DNA of 64,000 nucleotides, from NCBI RefSeq assembly GCF_007004095.1, contig NZ_VHJK01000001.1:2422501-2486500 (forward strand), read 5' to 3'. Shown here in pieces: positions 36,635-45,920 of this stretch. The notes under the pieces are model-generated. The model saw only the letters and a list, made by a program, of their open reading frames with translations. It was not told the origin of the DNA and made no database searches. The position numbers and the translations under genes were made by a program. The stretch is from Erythrobacter insulae (lineage in GTDB: Bacteria > Pseudomonadota > Alphaproteobacteria > Sphingomonadales > Sphingomonadaceae). How positions within the stretch are numbered: the stretch's first letter is position 1; each line of letters begins with the position of its first letter.

Positions 36635-38515
36635 ATGACACTCGCAATCTCTGCGCTTAAAACCTCTCTCGCATCCTTGGCGATATCGCTCGCAGCCGCT
36701 CCCGCATTTGCAGATGGCCATGCCGGACATGCGCACACGGACACTGCGGCATCGGCTGCCGAAACAGAGTTTCCGCTCACACCTGAAGGAGCGGCGCAGT
36801 TCATTGCAAAAGTCGAAGCCGAAATGGCCGACTTTTCCAGCACTTCTGCGCATATCTATTGGTTGCAAGCGACCAACATCACCTATGACAGCAACAAACT
36901 TGCCGCTGAATATGGCGCGCGGGCTACCTTGATGAGCGTTGGCTATGCCAATGAAGCGGCAAAATACGCCGCAGTGCCCGGGCTCGATTCAGAAATCTCG
37001 CGCAAACTGGATATGTTGCGCAACGGGATCGCGATGCCAGCTCCTTCACGCGATGGCGCGGCAGAGGAATTGTCAAACATCGCGACCGATCTTGGCGCAC
37101 AGTACGGTCAGGGTAAGGGGACTTTGAATGGCGAGCCTATCAATGGCTCCGACATCGAAGCAGAAATGGGTAATCTGGAACGCACCCCGGAAGAGCTCGC
37201 CGAAATGTGGGCCAGCTGGCACGACAATGTCGGCGCGCCAATGCGTGAAGATTACACCAAAATGATAGCCATCGCGAATGAAGGCGCCAAAGAGCTCGGA
37301 TTCGATAATGTCGGCACGATGTGGCGTTCGGGTTATGATATGTCGGCGGAGGAATTCGCAGGCGAAACCGAACGCATGTGGCAGGAAGTCAAACCGCTTT
37401 ACGTTGCGCTTCATACATACGTTCGCCGAAAGCTGAACGAGAAATACGGCGACAACGTGCAACCTGCGACCGGCCCAATTCGCGCTGACTTGCTCGGCAA
37501 TATGTGGGCCCAGGAATGGGGTAACATTTACCCTCTGGTTGCGCCCGAAGGCGCGGGTGATATCGGTTATGACCTAACCGATTTGATCGCGGAAAAAGAT
37601 CTGGACGCGGTCGAGATGACGAAAGTCGGCGAACAGTTTTTCTCATCTTTGGGCTTTGAAGCTCTGCCGGAAACCTTTTGGGATCGAAGCCAGTTCACCA
37701 AACCGCGCGACCGCGAAGTTGTGTGCCATGCCTCAGCCTGGAACCTCGACAATGTCGACGATCTTCGTATCAAGATGTGCATCAAGCAGAATGCAGATGA
37801 CTTCATCACGATCCATCACGAGCTTGGCCACAATTATTATCAGCGCGCCTATAATGATCAGGACTTCCTGCATCTCAATGGCGCAAATGATGGTTTCCAC
37901 GAAGCGATCGGCGATATGATCGCCTTGTCGATTACACCGGATTATCTGGTGCAGATCGACATGCTGAAAGAAGACGAAGTGCCCAGCGCCGATAAGGACA
38001 TTGGCCTGCTGCTGCGTCAGGCGATGGATAAGGTGGCGTTCCTGCCATTCGGTCTGCTTGTTGACCGGTATCGTTGGAGCTTGTTTGATGGATCGGTCGC
38101 ACCGCAAGATTACAACAAGGCATGGACCGAATTGCGCACCGAATATCAGGGTATCATTCCACCGGTTGAGCGGCCGGATGATGCCTTTGACCCCGGCGCA
38201 AAATATCATGTTCCCGGCAATGTCAGCTACACCCGCTATTTCCTTGCCCGTCTTCTGCAATTCCAGTTTTATAAAGCGGCCTGCGACACCGCAGGTTGGG
38301 AAGGGCCGCTTCACCGCTGTTCGTTTTATGGCAATGAAGAGGTCGGCCAGAATTTGAACGCCATGCTTGAAATGGGCGCTTCCAAGCCGTGGCCTGACGC
38401 ACTTGAGGCCTTCACAGGAGAGCGCCAAATGTCCGGCAAGGCGATGGTCGAATATTTCGCCCCGCTTATGGATTGGCTTGAAGAACAGAATAAAGGACAG
38501 GAAAAAGGTTGGTGA
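36635..38515 (+). CDS. M2 family peptidyl-dipeptidase (ACE-like), exported
   Basis: Zinc dipeptidyl carboxypeptidase related to angiotensin-converting enzyme. The 626-residue protein has a signal peptide ending in APAFA near residue 26, a His-rich start to the mature chain, and the zinc site HHELGHNYYQ (His395, Glu396, His399) with third ligand in HEAIGD near residue 423. AGAGGA precedes the ATG. It would release C-terminal dipeptides from peptides in the periplasm. Its stop overlaps the next start, making it the head of a coupled operon with a propeller lipoprotein, a RimB-like protease and RimK. Confidence 0.93.
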   Translation: MTLAISALKTSLASLAISLAAAPAFADGHAGHAHTDTAASAAETEFPLTPEGAAQFIAKVEAEMADFSSTSAHIYWLQATNITYDSNKLAAEYGARATLMSVGYANEAAKYAAVPGLDSEISRKLDMLRNGIAMPAPSRDGAAEELSNIATDLGAQYGQGKGTLNGEPINGSDIEAEMGNLERTPEELAEMWASWHDNVGAPMREDYTKMIAIANEGAKELGFDNVGTMWRSGYDMSAEEFAGETERMWQEVKPLYVALHTYVRRKLNEKYGDNVQPATGPIRADLLGNMWAQEWGNIYPLVAPEGAGDIGYDLTDLIAEKDLDAVEMTKVGEQFFSSLGFEALPETFWDRSQFTKPRDREVVCHASAWNLDNVDDLRIKMCIKQNADDFITIHHELGHNYYQRAYNDQDFLHLNGANDGFHEAIGDMIALSITPDYLVQIDMLKEDEVPSADKDIGLLLRQAMDKVAFLPFGLLVDRYRWSLFDGSVAPQDYNKAWTELRTEYQGIIPPVERPDDAFDPGAKYHVPGNVSYTRYFLARLLQFQFYKAACDTAGWEGPLHRCSFYGNEEVGQNLNAMLEMGASKPWPDALEAFTGERQMSGKAMVEYFAPLMDWLEEQNKGQEKGW

Positions 38516-39528
38516 GATTAACGGCAGCCTCCTTTTTCATTTTGCCGCTCGTTACCGCATGCCTGGCACCGGATGAGCGCATCGAAACTGAGCCGGTCGC
38601 ATCTTCGGATGTGACCGGCACACTGTTTGTTGCCAATAAACGTGGCAATACGCTGTCGAAAATTGATCTTGTTTCGGGCGAAGAAGTGCTGCGGCGCGAT
38701 AGCTGTACAAACCCGCACGAATTGGCGACTTCACCCGATCAGAAGCATGTCGCTCTGGCCTGTTATGGCGGCACGACTGTGGACATCTTCAAAACCGACA
38801 CGCTCGAAAGGGTGCGGAGCCTCAATCTAGGCGAAGATGCGCGTCCGCATGGTATCGTCTGGCATGAAAGCGGCGACATCTATGTCACCGCCGAAGGTCA
38901 ACAGGCCATTTACAGGCTGCCCGATCCCTTTCCCGCCGTTTCGATCGCGCAATCAAGATACGAAACGGGTAAACAAGGCAGCCACATGATCGCTGTGGCA
39001 CCGGATCAGTCGGCGGCTTGGACAACCGATCTCGGGTCCAAAACTGTGACCCGGATTGATCTGAAATCTGGATCGGTAAAGTCAGTGACCGTTGGAGAAG
39101 AACCGGAGGGTATCTCCCTTGCGCCAGACGGATCAGCATTATGGGTGTCAGCGCGTGGATCCGATCAGGCATTTGAGCTCGATCCAACGACTATGGAAGT
39201 CCGTAATACGGTTGAAACAGGCGCGTTCCCGCTGCGCCTTTCCATCCGGCCCCAAGGCGACGTTGCTGTGACTTCTGATTTGAGAGATGGCGGGCTGACG
39301 GTGATTGATCTTAAATCGGCTAAAGTTATTCGCACGATTGCGGTTTCCGGGCCAGAAGAGGCGCAGGAACGCTTTCAGGTGACGATCCTATGGTCTGATG
39401 ATGGCCGGCGTATCTATGTCGCGGAAACGGCGAGCAACACTGTCGCAGAGGTAGATTATGCGAGTGGAGAAGTTTTGCGCCGATTACCCACGGGTGATGG
39501 CGGCGATGGCATGGCGATCTTGCCATGA
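38512..39528 (+). CDS. YncE/YVTN-type beta-propeller lipoprotein
   Basis: A 338-residue protein with a signal peptide ending in a lipobox (LVTAC near residue 17). The mature chain is a beta-propeller with repeated units such as LFVANKRGNTLSKIDLVSGE, VAPDQSAAWTTDLGSKTV and IYVAETASNTVAEVDYASGE. Such propellers are usually binding scaffolds; YncE binds DNA in vitro but this is not general. GTG 38512 overlaps the M2 stop (GTGA); TTG one codon earlier is possible. The stop overlaps the next ATG. Confidence 0.85.
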   Translation: MRLTAASFFILPLVTACLAPDERIETEPVASSDVTGTLFVANKRGNTLSKIDLVSGEEVLRRDSCTNPHELATSPDQKHVALACYGGTTVDIFKTDTLERVRSLNLGEDARPHGIVWHESGDIYVTAEGQQAIYRLPDPFPAVSIAQSRYETGKQGSHMIAVAPDQSAAWTTDLGSKTVTRIDLKSGSVKSVTVGEEPEGISLAPDGSALWVSARGSDQAFELDPTTMEVRNTVETGAFPLRLSIRPQGDVAVTSDLRDGGLTVIDLKSAKVIRTIAVSGPEEAQERFQVTILWSDDGRRIYVAETASNTVAEVDYASGEVLRRLPTGDGGDGMAILP

Positions 39529-39971
39529 AGTCTGAAGCATTAATTTTACCTGTTGTCGGGTGGCGTGAACGCGTGAGCCTGCCCGATCTGGGCCTGTTCA
39601 ACATTCCGGCCAAAATCGACACCGGGGCCCGCACGTCATCGCTCCACGGCCATGTGACCGAAACGATCGAGCGTGATGGAAAAGAATTCGTGCGTTTTTC
39701 GGTCGATTGGGATGGTGAGGAGCACGAATGTGAAGCGGTTCAGGTGGACATTCGCGGAATAACCAGCTCAAACGGAGAAAGTCAGCGGCGATATGTAATC
39801 AAGACGCCGCTTTGTATCGGGGACACCCAATTCCGCGCGGAATTCAGTCTGGCCGACAGGTCAGACATGCAGTTTCCCATGCTGATTGGCCGTACGGCTT
39901 TAAGACGGCGTTTCGTCGTGAACAGCGGTCAATCGTGGCTGCAAAAAGGCGGGCTGACGAACGCCCGATAA
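39525..39971 (+). CDS. rimB: RimB-like retropepsin-type protease (PF05618, RimK-associated)
   Basis: A 148-residue protein of the family often labelled ATP-dependent zinc protease. It carries the aspartic-protease-like motif [13 protein letters not shown] with Asp32 and later MLIGRTAL, the second conserved element. In Pseudomonas the rimABK operon encodes such a protease (RimB) that acts with the glutamate ligase RimK. Its ATG overlaps the preceding stop (ATGA), and rimK follows after 53 nt. No rimA homologue is seen. Confidence 0.87.
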   Translation: MKSEALILPVVGWRERVSLPDLGLFNIPAKIDTGARTSSLHGHVTETIERDGKEFVRFSVDWDGEEHECEAVQVDIRGITSSNGESQRRYVIKTPLCIGDTQFRAEFSLADRSDMQFPMLIGRTALRRRFVVNSGQSWLQKGGLTNAR

Positions 39972-40024
39972 TTCTCAATAAAACAGTGGTCCCTGAACTG
40001 GGATCAGCAAAAGGATACTTCATT

Positions 40025-40930
40025 TTGAAAATCGCGATGCTCGCTCGTAACCCTAACCTCTACTCGCACAAGCGCCTGGTTGAGGCTGCGGAGGAGCGTG
40101 GTCATACGCTTGATATTCTCAACACCACTCGCTGCACCGTCAACATCGCCAGCCACCGCCCGACAGTTATGTATCGCGGGGAAACATTGAGCGGCTATCA
40201 TGCTGTAATCCCGCGCATTGGCGCTTCGATCACGAATTATGGCCTCGCAGTCCTTCGTCAGTTTGAAATGAGCGGCGTATGGTCCCTAAACGAAAGCGTT
40301 GCGATCGGCAGAAGCCGCGACAAACTCCGCTCGACCCAGATTATGGCGAAACACGGTTTGGGTTTGCCGCTCACTGCATACGCAAATGATCCCAAGCAAG
40401 CCGAAGAGATTATCAAGGCTGTCAACGGTCCGCCGGTGGTAATCAAATTGCTCGAAGGAACGCAGGGCATCGGTGTGGTGCTCGCTGAAACGCTCAAAGG
40501 CGGAGCGTCGATCATCGAGGCGTTCCGCGGTGCCAATGTGAACATCATGGTGCAGGAGTTCATCAAAGAAGCCGGAGGCTCCGATATCCGGTGCCTGGTC
40601 GTAGGCGGCAAGGTTGTTGCAGCAATGAAGCGGCAGGGGGCCGAAGGCGAGTTCCGGTCAAATCTTCACCGCGGCGGAACTGCGCAGCTGATTAAGATCA
40701 CTCCAGAAGAGCGCTCCACCGCCGTTCGTGCAGCGAAACATATGGGGCTGAATGTGTGCGGCGTTGATTTGCTGCGAAGCAATCACGGGCCGGTGATCAT
40801 GGAAGTCAATTCATCGCCGGGTCTGGAGGGAATTGAGAATGCCACAGGCAAAGACATTGCAGGCCAGATCATCGAATTCATCGAAGGTCATGCAAAACCG
40901 AACAGCACAAAAACCAAGGGGAAGGGCTGA
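40025..40930 (+). CDS. rimK: RimK, ATP-grasp alpha-L-glutamate ligase
   Basis: Adds glutamates to the C-terminus of ribosomal protein S6 in E. coli and Pseudomonas. The 301-residue protein has the family N-terminus ([17 protein letters not shown]) and ATP-grasp motifs ([20 protein letters not shown], then FRSNLHRGG and [14 protein letters not shown]). The start is TTG at 40025 with AAGGA 9 nt upstream, matching the E. coli start exactly in alignment. A longer frame through rimB is not coding. rpsF, the known substrate gene, lies about 4.4 kb away on the other strand. Confidence 0.94.
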   Translation: MKIAMLARNPNLYSHKRLVEAAEERGHTLDILNTTRCTVNIASHRPTVMYRGETLSGYHAVIPRIGASITNYGLAVLRQFEMSGVWSLNESVAIGRSRDKLRSTQIMAKHGLGLPLTAYANDPKQAEEIIKAVNGPPVVIKLLEGTQGIGVVLAETLKGGASIIEAFRGANVNIMVQEFIKEAGGSDIRCLVVGGKVVAAMKRQGAEGEFRSNLHRGGTAQLIKITPEERSTAVRAAKHMGLNVCGVDLLRSNHGPVIMEVNSSPGLEGIENATGKDIAGQIIEFIEGHAKPNSTKTKGKG

Positions 40931-40932
40931 TA

Positions 40933-42435
40933 TCAGGCAGCCTTAAGCTTGCTGACGAACTCTTGGGTTGATGTTTCGAGCGCTTGTACGGTTTGGATCA
41001 AAGCACTCGCTGCGTGACCCAGTTCGCCGGAAAGGTTTTTCGCGGCACTGGCCGATTGGGCAAGGCTTCGGCTGCGTTCTGCCATTTCGCTAACCTCGCT
41101 TGCTGCACCGCGCGCGAATTGCTGAATCGTGTCGGCTGATTTGCGCTGATCGTCGACGTCCCAGCGGATGGCTTTTGCGGCTTGATTAAGCTCGGTGATA
41201 GCCGCGTCGATTTCTGTGAAATTGCGTTCTGCCTCGAGACTCCCGGACCGTACGCCAGTCAGAAATGCATCAATCTGCGTGGCCGCTTCCCCTGCCTGCG
41301 ATGCAAGAGCTTTGACCTCTTGGGCAACAATGGTGAAGCCTCGGCCAGCTGGGCCGGCTGTGGCGGCTTCAATCGCAGCGTTCAGTGACAGCAGGTTTGT
41401 TTTCTCCGCGATCCGCACGATTGCGCGCGTTGCCTCGCCAATAGTGTCAGAATGCTGGGTGAGCGATCCCACCGACTGCCCGCCCGACAGCGCTTTTTCA
41501 GTAGCAAGCTGGGTTAATTCGTCTTGCTGGCTTACGTTTACGGCAATCTTTGCAATCGAGTCCGTCAGCTCCGCTACGCCGCGCGCGACCGTATCGGCGG
41601 CTTTGGCAGCAGCATTTGAGGTGCCGAAGAAGCCATCGGCTTGATCGCCGGTCTCTTTGGCCAAGGCGTCAAGCTGTTTGGTAGTGGTATCCAGCATCAT
41701 TGCGGTTTTTGCGACAGATTGGATTACGGTCGAAACCGATGTTTCAAACTCGTGTGAGAACCGTTTGAGATCCTCTGTTCTTTGCTGTTCTTTTTCGATC
41801 TCGAATTCTTCGCGGCGTGTGCGTTCAAGTTCAACGCGGTGAAGCGCCTGCTGTAGCTCGGCAGACTGTTCTTTCAAGAGATCTGCGTTCACCTCAGCGT
41901 CAATGCGGGCGCTCGCATTCTGCTCCAGTAATTGCCTGATTTCGTTAGATATCCAGCTTAGGACGCATCCGATCAGCAAGGTGGCGAAGGCATGAATAAA
42001 CAATCGTGCGGCATTGGTCTCACCGATAAACACCCAGGTCGGGATTAGGTAGGATAGAAACACGTGATGGGCGAAGATCAGCGCGCAGGCTATGAATATT
42101 GAGCGGATATCGCAGAGCACCGTGAGTGAGGCTAGGGCGACGAAGAAGTACAGGTGCATATCGATTTGCCAGCCCGTATCCTGCATAACGTAGAGCAACA
42201 AGGCTGGCTGGATCGCAGCAGCAATTCCCATCAGGCTTCTTGCGTTCCGGTTATTGATGCCCCTTGCGGCATAGACCGAAGGTAAAATATTCAGGGACGC
42301 GCTGGCAAATGCTGCGGTCACAGCGATATCGCCAAACCATAACCCCAAAACGAACAGGGTGAGGGTCACGAGCCAACTGCCCGCGGTAATGAATTGGATT
42401 CCACGCAAACGCAGTTCTTCGATCGAAACGATCAT
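40933..42435 (-). CDS. Methyl-accepting chemotaxis protein with multi-pass membrane sensor
   Basis: A 500-residue receptor. Residues about 15-175 form around six hydrophobic helices including [14 protein letters not shown], with no large periplasmic domain; residues 180-240 form a coiled coil; the rest is the MCP signalling domain with tip [21 protein letters not shown]. The usual tip reads EAARAGE, so Arg and Glu are replaced by Thr and Pro. ATG 42435 has AAAGGA 7 nt upstream and overlaps the stop of a 117-codon gene. No che genes are in the window. The sensor may detect membrane or redox state; inference only. Confidence 0.9.
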   Translation of the reverse strand: MIVSIEELRLRGIQFITAGSWLVTLTLFVLGLWFGDIAVTAAFASASLNILPSVYAARGINNRNARSLMGIAAAIQPALLLYVMQDTGWQIDMHLYFFVALASLTVLCDIRSIFIACALIFAHHVFLSYLIPTWVFIGETNAARLFIHAFATLLIGCVLSWISNEIRQLLEQNASARIDAEVNADLLKEQSAELQQALHRVELERTRREEFEIEKEQQRTEDLKRFSHEFETSVSTVIQSVAKTAMMLDTTTKQLDALAKETGDQADGFFGTSNAAAKAADTVARGVAELTDSIAKIAVNVSQQDELTQLATEKALSGGQSVGSLTQHSDTIGEATRAIVRIAEKTNLLSLNAAIEAATAGPAGRGFTIVAQEVKALASQAGEAATQIDAFLTGVRSGSLEAERNFTEIDAAITELNQAAKAIRWDVDDQRKSADTIQQFARGAASEVSEMAERSRSLAQSASAAKNLSGELGHAASALIQTVQALETSTQEFVSKLKAA

Positions 42436-42785
42436 CTTGTGTCCTTTTCGATTGAAGCCGGCCCGCAACCCGGCGCGTTTGAGTTCAGTAAAAGTAAGCC
42501 ATGGAAACGCAGAGCTGTCCCGAAGTCAGGAGGGGTTCCGATTACAACGTAACTGCCCGGAAGATTGCCGCGGGAGACCAATCGGAGGCTTTTTGATGAT
42601 AAGATGTGAGGCATCGCAGCAATGCCCCGCTGATCAACGGGATAAAGCGTAACCGGTTCACCGCGCCTCGGGGTCAGCAGAAGTGCGAGCACCACGATGC
42701 ATGCGAAAAGGAAATAAAGCGGGACCAGCGCAGTCTTCCAAATCACAGGGGGTATCGCCATCAAAAGTGCGCCTATGTTTGCCAT
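42432..42785 (-). CDS. Small single-pass membrane protein coupled to the MCP gene (unknown)
   Basis: A 117-residue protein with one or two hydrophobic segments near the N-terminus (about residues 4-37) and an 80-residue soluble tail containing [14 protein letters not shown] and [13 protein letters not shown]. No family recognised. Its stop overlaps the MCP start (ATGA), so the two are made together; it may be a partner or regulator of the receptor. Confidence 0.7.
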   Translation of the reverse strand: MANIGALLMAIPPVIWKTALVPLYFLFACIVVLALLLTPRRGEPVTLYPVDQRGIAAMPHILSSKSLRLVSRGNLPGSYVVIGTPPDFGTALRFHGLLLLNSNAPGCGPASIEKDTR

Positions 42786-42854
42786 AGGCGTCCTTTTGAC
42801 GGGTTTTGGTTATCGCTCTGAACGCATAGAGATGCGTAGTATTACGAGCGTTCT

Positions 42855-44303
42855 CTAGCGGAAGGGAGGCTCATTAAATGCGCGCAATTTCCGACTGTGC
42901 AACCGGTCACCTTCGTCTCTCAACCGCTTGCACGATTCCAAGCCGATTTGCAGGTGTGCTGCGATGGCTTCTTCGTAGAACTTGTTTGCCTGTCCCGGCA
43001 ATTTGATCTCACCGTGAAGTGGCTTGTCCGATACGCATAGCAATGTGCCGTACGGCACCCGAAACCGATATCCTTGGGCAGCAATAGTGGCGCTTTCCAT
43101 CTCAACGGCGATGGCCCGGCTCTGCGAAAAGCGCTTTGCCGAGCTTGAATAGTGCAATTCCCAATTGCGGTCATCGGTGGTGACTACAGTTCCAGTGCGC
43201 ATTCGCTGTTTGATGTTTGCGCCCTGCGCGCCGGAAACAGCCTCGGCCGCCGCTGCCAAAGCCTGCTGGACTTCGGCGATCGGCGGGATCGGAATTTCAG
43301 GGGGCAGAACATTATCCAAAACATGATCATCACGAAGATAGGCGTGTGCGAGCACAAAATCGCCGATCTTCTGGCTGGAACGTACGCCTCCACAGTGACC
43401 GATCATCATCCATGCATGCGGCCGCAATACAGCGAGGTGATCGCAGATAGTCTTTGCGTTGGACGGGCCGACGCCGATGTTGACCAGCGTGATGCCTTTG
43501 CCGTCTTTCCGGATCAGGTGGTAGGCAGGCATCTGGTGTCGCCGCCAAGCGGTATCGTTCAGCTGTTCCTGCGCATTGTCGGAGCACTTACGGATGTCCA
43601 ACCCTCCGGCGCCAGTAAGGCCGATATAGCTGTCTTTGCCAGTGTCATCGGAGATCTGTTGAGCCCCCCAATTAACGAATTCATCGACATAACGATGATA
43701 GTTCGTGAACAGGATGAAGTCCTGAAAATCTTCCACCCGTGTGCCGGTGTAGTGCGCGAGACGCGCGAGTGAATAATCGGTTCGTAAACCATCAAATAGC
43801 GAAAGTGGCATGTCTTCGTTGTCGTCGAATTCGATGCCATCAGCCAATTCGTCGCCGATCAAAGCGAGGTCGGTAGAAGGGAAGTGTTGCGCGATGTCAG
43901 TTGGAGAAATGCCGACCATCGCAGCGCCTGCTGCGCCATCCAAAACATAAGGGAACGGGATTTCCTGCCGCGAGCGACTGACTTCGAATTTAACATCGTA
44001 TTCCGATGCGATCAGTTCCAGCTGCTCTTCTAGATAGGGCGCGAACAGATCAGGGCGGGTAATTGTTGTCGTATACGTCCCCGGCATTTCGAGCCGTCCG
44101 AATGCGCGGCTTCGGTCCAAGGGTTCGCCAACACCTGAATAATGCAGAGTAAGCTGCGGATAGGCATAACTGCCGTCCTCACGCTTTCGTTGAGGCGGGA
44201 TGGTTCCGGCAGTGCCGAATGCCATCACGTCTGCGCGCAAGGTAGAAACAGCTTCGCTGTAAACCTGCTGCAATTCTTCGACAATGGTGTTGATTGGTGT
44301 CAT
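42855..44303 (-). CDS. amn: AMP nucleosidase
   Basis: Hydrolyses AMP to adenine and ribose 5-phosphate, adjusting adenylate pools. The 482-residue protein has the Amn N-terminal domain (about residues 1-180) and a nucleoside-phosphorylase-like catalytic domain with VNIGVGPSNAKTICDHLAVL near residue 275 and the purine-site segment IAVEMESATIAAQGYRF. Length agrees with the family. It is separated from rplI by a terminator and probably has its own promoter. Confidence 0.94.
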   Translation of the reverse strand: MTPINTIVEELQQVYSEAVSTLRADVMAFGTAGTIPPQRKREDGSYAYPQLTLHYSGVGEPLDRSRAFGRLEMPGTYTTTITRPDLFAPYLEEQLELIASEYDVKFEVSRSRQEIPFPYVLDGAAGAAMVGISPTDIAQHFPSTDLALIGDELADGIEFDDNEDMPLSLFDGLRTDYSLARLAHYTGTRVEDFQDFILFTNYHRYVDEFVNWGAQQISDDTGKDSYIGLTGAGGLDIRKCSDNAQEQLNDTAWRRHQMPAYHLIRKDGKGITLVNIGVGPSNAKTICDHLAVLRPHAWMMIGHCGGVRSSQKIGDFVLAHAYLRDDHVLDNVLPPEIPIPPIAEVQQALAAAAEAVSGAQGANIKQRMRTGTVVTTDDRNWELHYSSSAKRFSQSRAIAVEMESATIAAQGYRFRVPYGTLLCVSDKPLHGEIKLPGQANKFYEEAIAAHLQIGLESCKRLRDEGDRLHSRKLRAFNEPPFR

Positions 44304-44375
44304 TCAGTGTCCTTAGCTGTTGATGCTGTATGTTTCAAAATCTGGCGTTTGCGCGGATGCTTCATCGCCTCTTAC

Positions 44376-44413
44376 AAAAAGGGCGCGAAGTCGAACCGAC
44401 TCCGCGCCCTTTT
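44376..44413 (-). terminator. Intrinsic terminator after rplI
   Basis: On the minus strand AAAAGGGCGCGGAGTC pairs with GACTTCGCGCCCTTTTT with a short loop, one mismatch in the upper stem and a 3' U-run. It lies 29 nt beyond the rplI stop and ends the rpsF-rpsR-rplI unit. Confidence 0.9.
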
Positions 44414-44442
44414 AATGACTGAGCGAAAGCTCTTGGAAGAAA

Positions 44443-45099
44443 TCAGCCTTCGGCTTCTTCTTCGCTGGCTGCTTCGTCTGCCGATGCTTCGGCTGCGTCG
44501 GCGGCGTTTTCTTCAAGCAGCTCGGCAGGGATTTCGCCCGGCTCAAGGGCAGGGTCAATGCGGTTTGCGTCGGCCTGTTCCTCGATTTGCTTCTGCTCGT
44601 CTTCAAACATCTGAGCCAGAACGTCGATGCCCTGCGTTTGCAATTCGGCTTCGTCGTCACTGCGCGCGACGTTTGCTTTGACGGTCACGTGCACTTCTGG
44701 GTGCAAAGCCACAGTCACATCGTGCATGCCGATGGTTTTGATCGGGGCGCCCATGATGACTTGTTTCTTGTCAACATCGTGACCTTGCGCGGTCAAACCG
44801 ACAATCATGTCACGGACGTTGACAGAACCGTAAAGCTGGCCGGTGTTGGATGCGGCGCGGATCAGAATGACCTCTGCTCCAGCAACTTTTTCACCGGTCG
44901 CTTCTGCGACACTGCGACGCTCTGCGTTTTCTTTTTCAAGGCGCTCACGGTTGGCTTCGAACACTTTTTTGTTCGATTCGTTGGCGCGCAAAGCTTTCTT
45001 CTGCGGGAGAAGGAAGTTGCGGGCATAACCGTCTTTCACAGTGACAACGTCACCGATGGTTCCGAGTTTCTCGATACGTTCGAGGAGGATGATATCCAT
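44443..45099 (-). CDS. rplI: 50S ribosomal protein L9 with acidic C-terminal extension
   Basis: Residues 1-150 are a normal L9 ([24 protein letters not shown], split by the long central helix). The protein continues to 218 residues with an Asp/Glu/Ala tail from about residue 155. Usual L9 is near 149 residues. S16 in this window has a similar tail. It is 13 nt downstream of rpsR. Confidence 0.96.
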   Translation of the reverse strand: MDIILLERIEKLGTIGDVVTVKDGYARNFLLPQKKALRANESNKKVFEANRERLEKENAERRSVAEATGEKVAGAEVILIRAASNTGQLYGSVNVRDMIVGLTAQGHDVDKKQVIMGAPIKTIGMHDVTVALHPEVHVTVKANVARSDDEAELQTQGIDVLAQMFEDEQKQIEEQADANRIDPALEPGEIPAELLEENAADAAEASADEAASEEEAEG

Positions 45100-45112
45100 G
45101 TTCTTACTCCTC

Positions 45113-45337
45113 TTACTTCACGATGTACGGCAGAAGGCCGATGTGACGCGCACGTTTGATGGCTTTAGCGAGTTCACGCTGCTTCTTTGCGGAAACGGCG
45201 GTGATACGCGAAGGCACAATCTTGCCACGCTCGGACATGAAACCCTGAAGCAGGCGCACGTCTTTGAAATCGATTTTGGGGGCATCCTTGCCAGAGAACG
45301 GGCAAGATTTGCGGCGGCGGAAAAACGGGCGTGCCAT
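45113..45337 (-). CDS. rpsR: 30S ribosomal protein S18
   Basis: A 74-residue basic protein that pairs with S6 on the 30S platform. It has the family core [21 protein letters not shown] and [10 protein letters not shown]. Its ATG shares a base with the rpsF stop (TGATG), so S6 and S18 are translationally coupled, as expected for partners. Confidence 0.98.
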   Translation of the reverse strand: MARPFFRRRKSCPFSGKDAPKIDFKDVRLLQGFMSERGKIVPSRITAVSAKKQRELAKAIKRARHIGLLPYIVK

Positions 45338-45702
45338 CAGTCGCGCTCCTCACGGTCTGAACGGCGCTTACGATCGCGCTCGTTTTTGCGCATCATTACG
45401 CTTGGACCTTCTTCGTGCTCTTCGACACGGATGGTCATGTAACGAATGACGTCTTCGTTGATACGGGTCTGGCGTTCGAGTTCTTCAACAACGCTGCCTG
45501 GAGCGTCGATGTTGAGCATCACGAAGTGAGCCTTGCGGTTACGGTCGATTTTATAGGCGAGTGATTTTAGGCCCCAAGTTTCAGTCTTGGTGACTTTGCC
45601 TTCATTCGCTTCGACGATTTCGGTGGCCGTGGCCGCCAGCGCATCGACTTGAGCTTGGCTCAAATCCTGACGCGCGAGAAAGATATGCTCATATAGAGCC
45701 AT
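45337..45702 (-). CDS. rpsF: 30S ribosomal protein S6
   Basis: A 121-residue S6 with the core [14 protein letters not shown] and [20 protein letters not shown]. The start is ATG 45702 with AAAGGA upstream; an in-frame extension beyond it is not coding. The C-terminus is strongly charged and ends in REERD, not in the two glutamates of E. coli S6. RimK, which extends the S6 C-terminus in other bacteria, is encoded in the same window. Confidence 0.97.
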   Translation of the reverse strand: MALYEHIFLARQDLSQAQVDALAATATEIVEANEGKVTKTETWGLKSLAYKIDRNRKAHFVMLNIDAPGSVVEELERQTRINEDVIRYMTIRVEEHEEGPSVMMRKNERDRKRRSDREERD

Positions 45703-45920
45703 CTCGCATCCTTTCATGTTTATGCCGATCGCTGGCTTGTCCGCGCGGATCGCGGGGCCCCTCCGGCTTTCTTCGTTTCCGCCCGATAAAAAGGCGATGC
45801 GCGCACATAGCTTGTTCTGGGATGAATGCAAGCGTTCACAATCAATGTCGCGCGCGCTCTTGCAGGCGGGCGAACAACCGATATGGAGGTGGCCATTCCA
45901 TTTCACCATAGGAAAACACA
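45703..45920. promoter_or_regulatory. Divergent region between rpsF and DUF808, possible S6 leader
   Basis: 218 nt with no gene. On the rpsF side, positions 45724-45767 can fold with GCCG/CGGC closing pairs and an inner CCGCG/CGCGG pairing. S6:S18-binding leaders are known before rpsF in many bacteria; I cannot show that this is one. Promoters for both directions should lie here. Confidence 0.3.

Noticed and set aside
36640-36868. Antisense open frames over the start of the M2 peptidase gene
   Set aside because: They overlap the signal-peptide coding region and have no features of their own.
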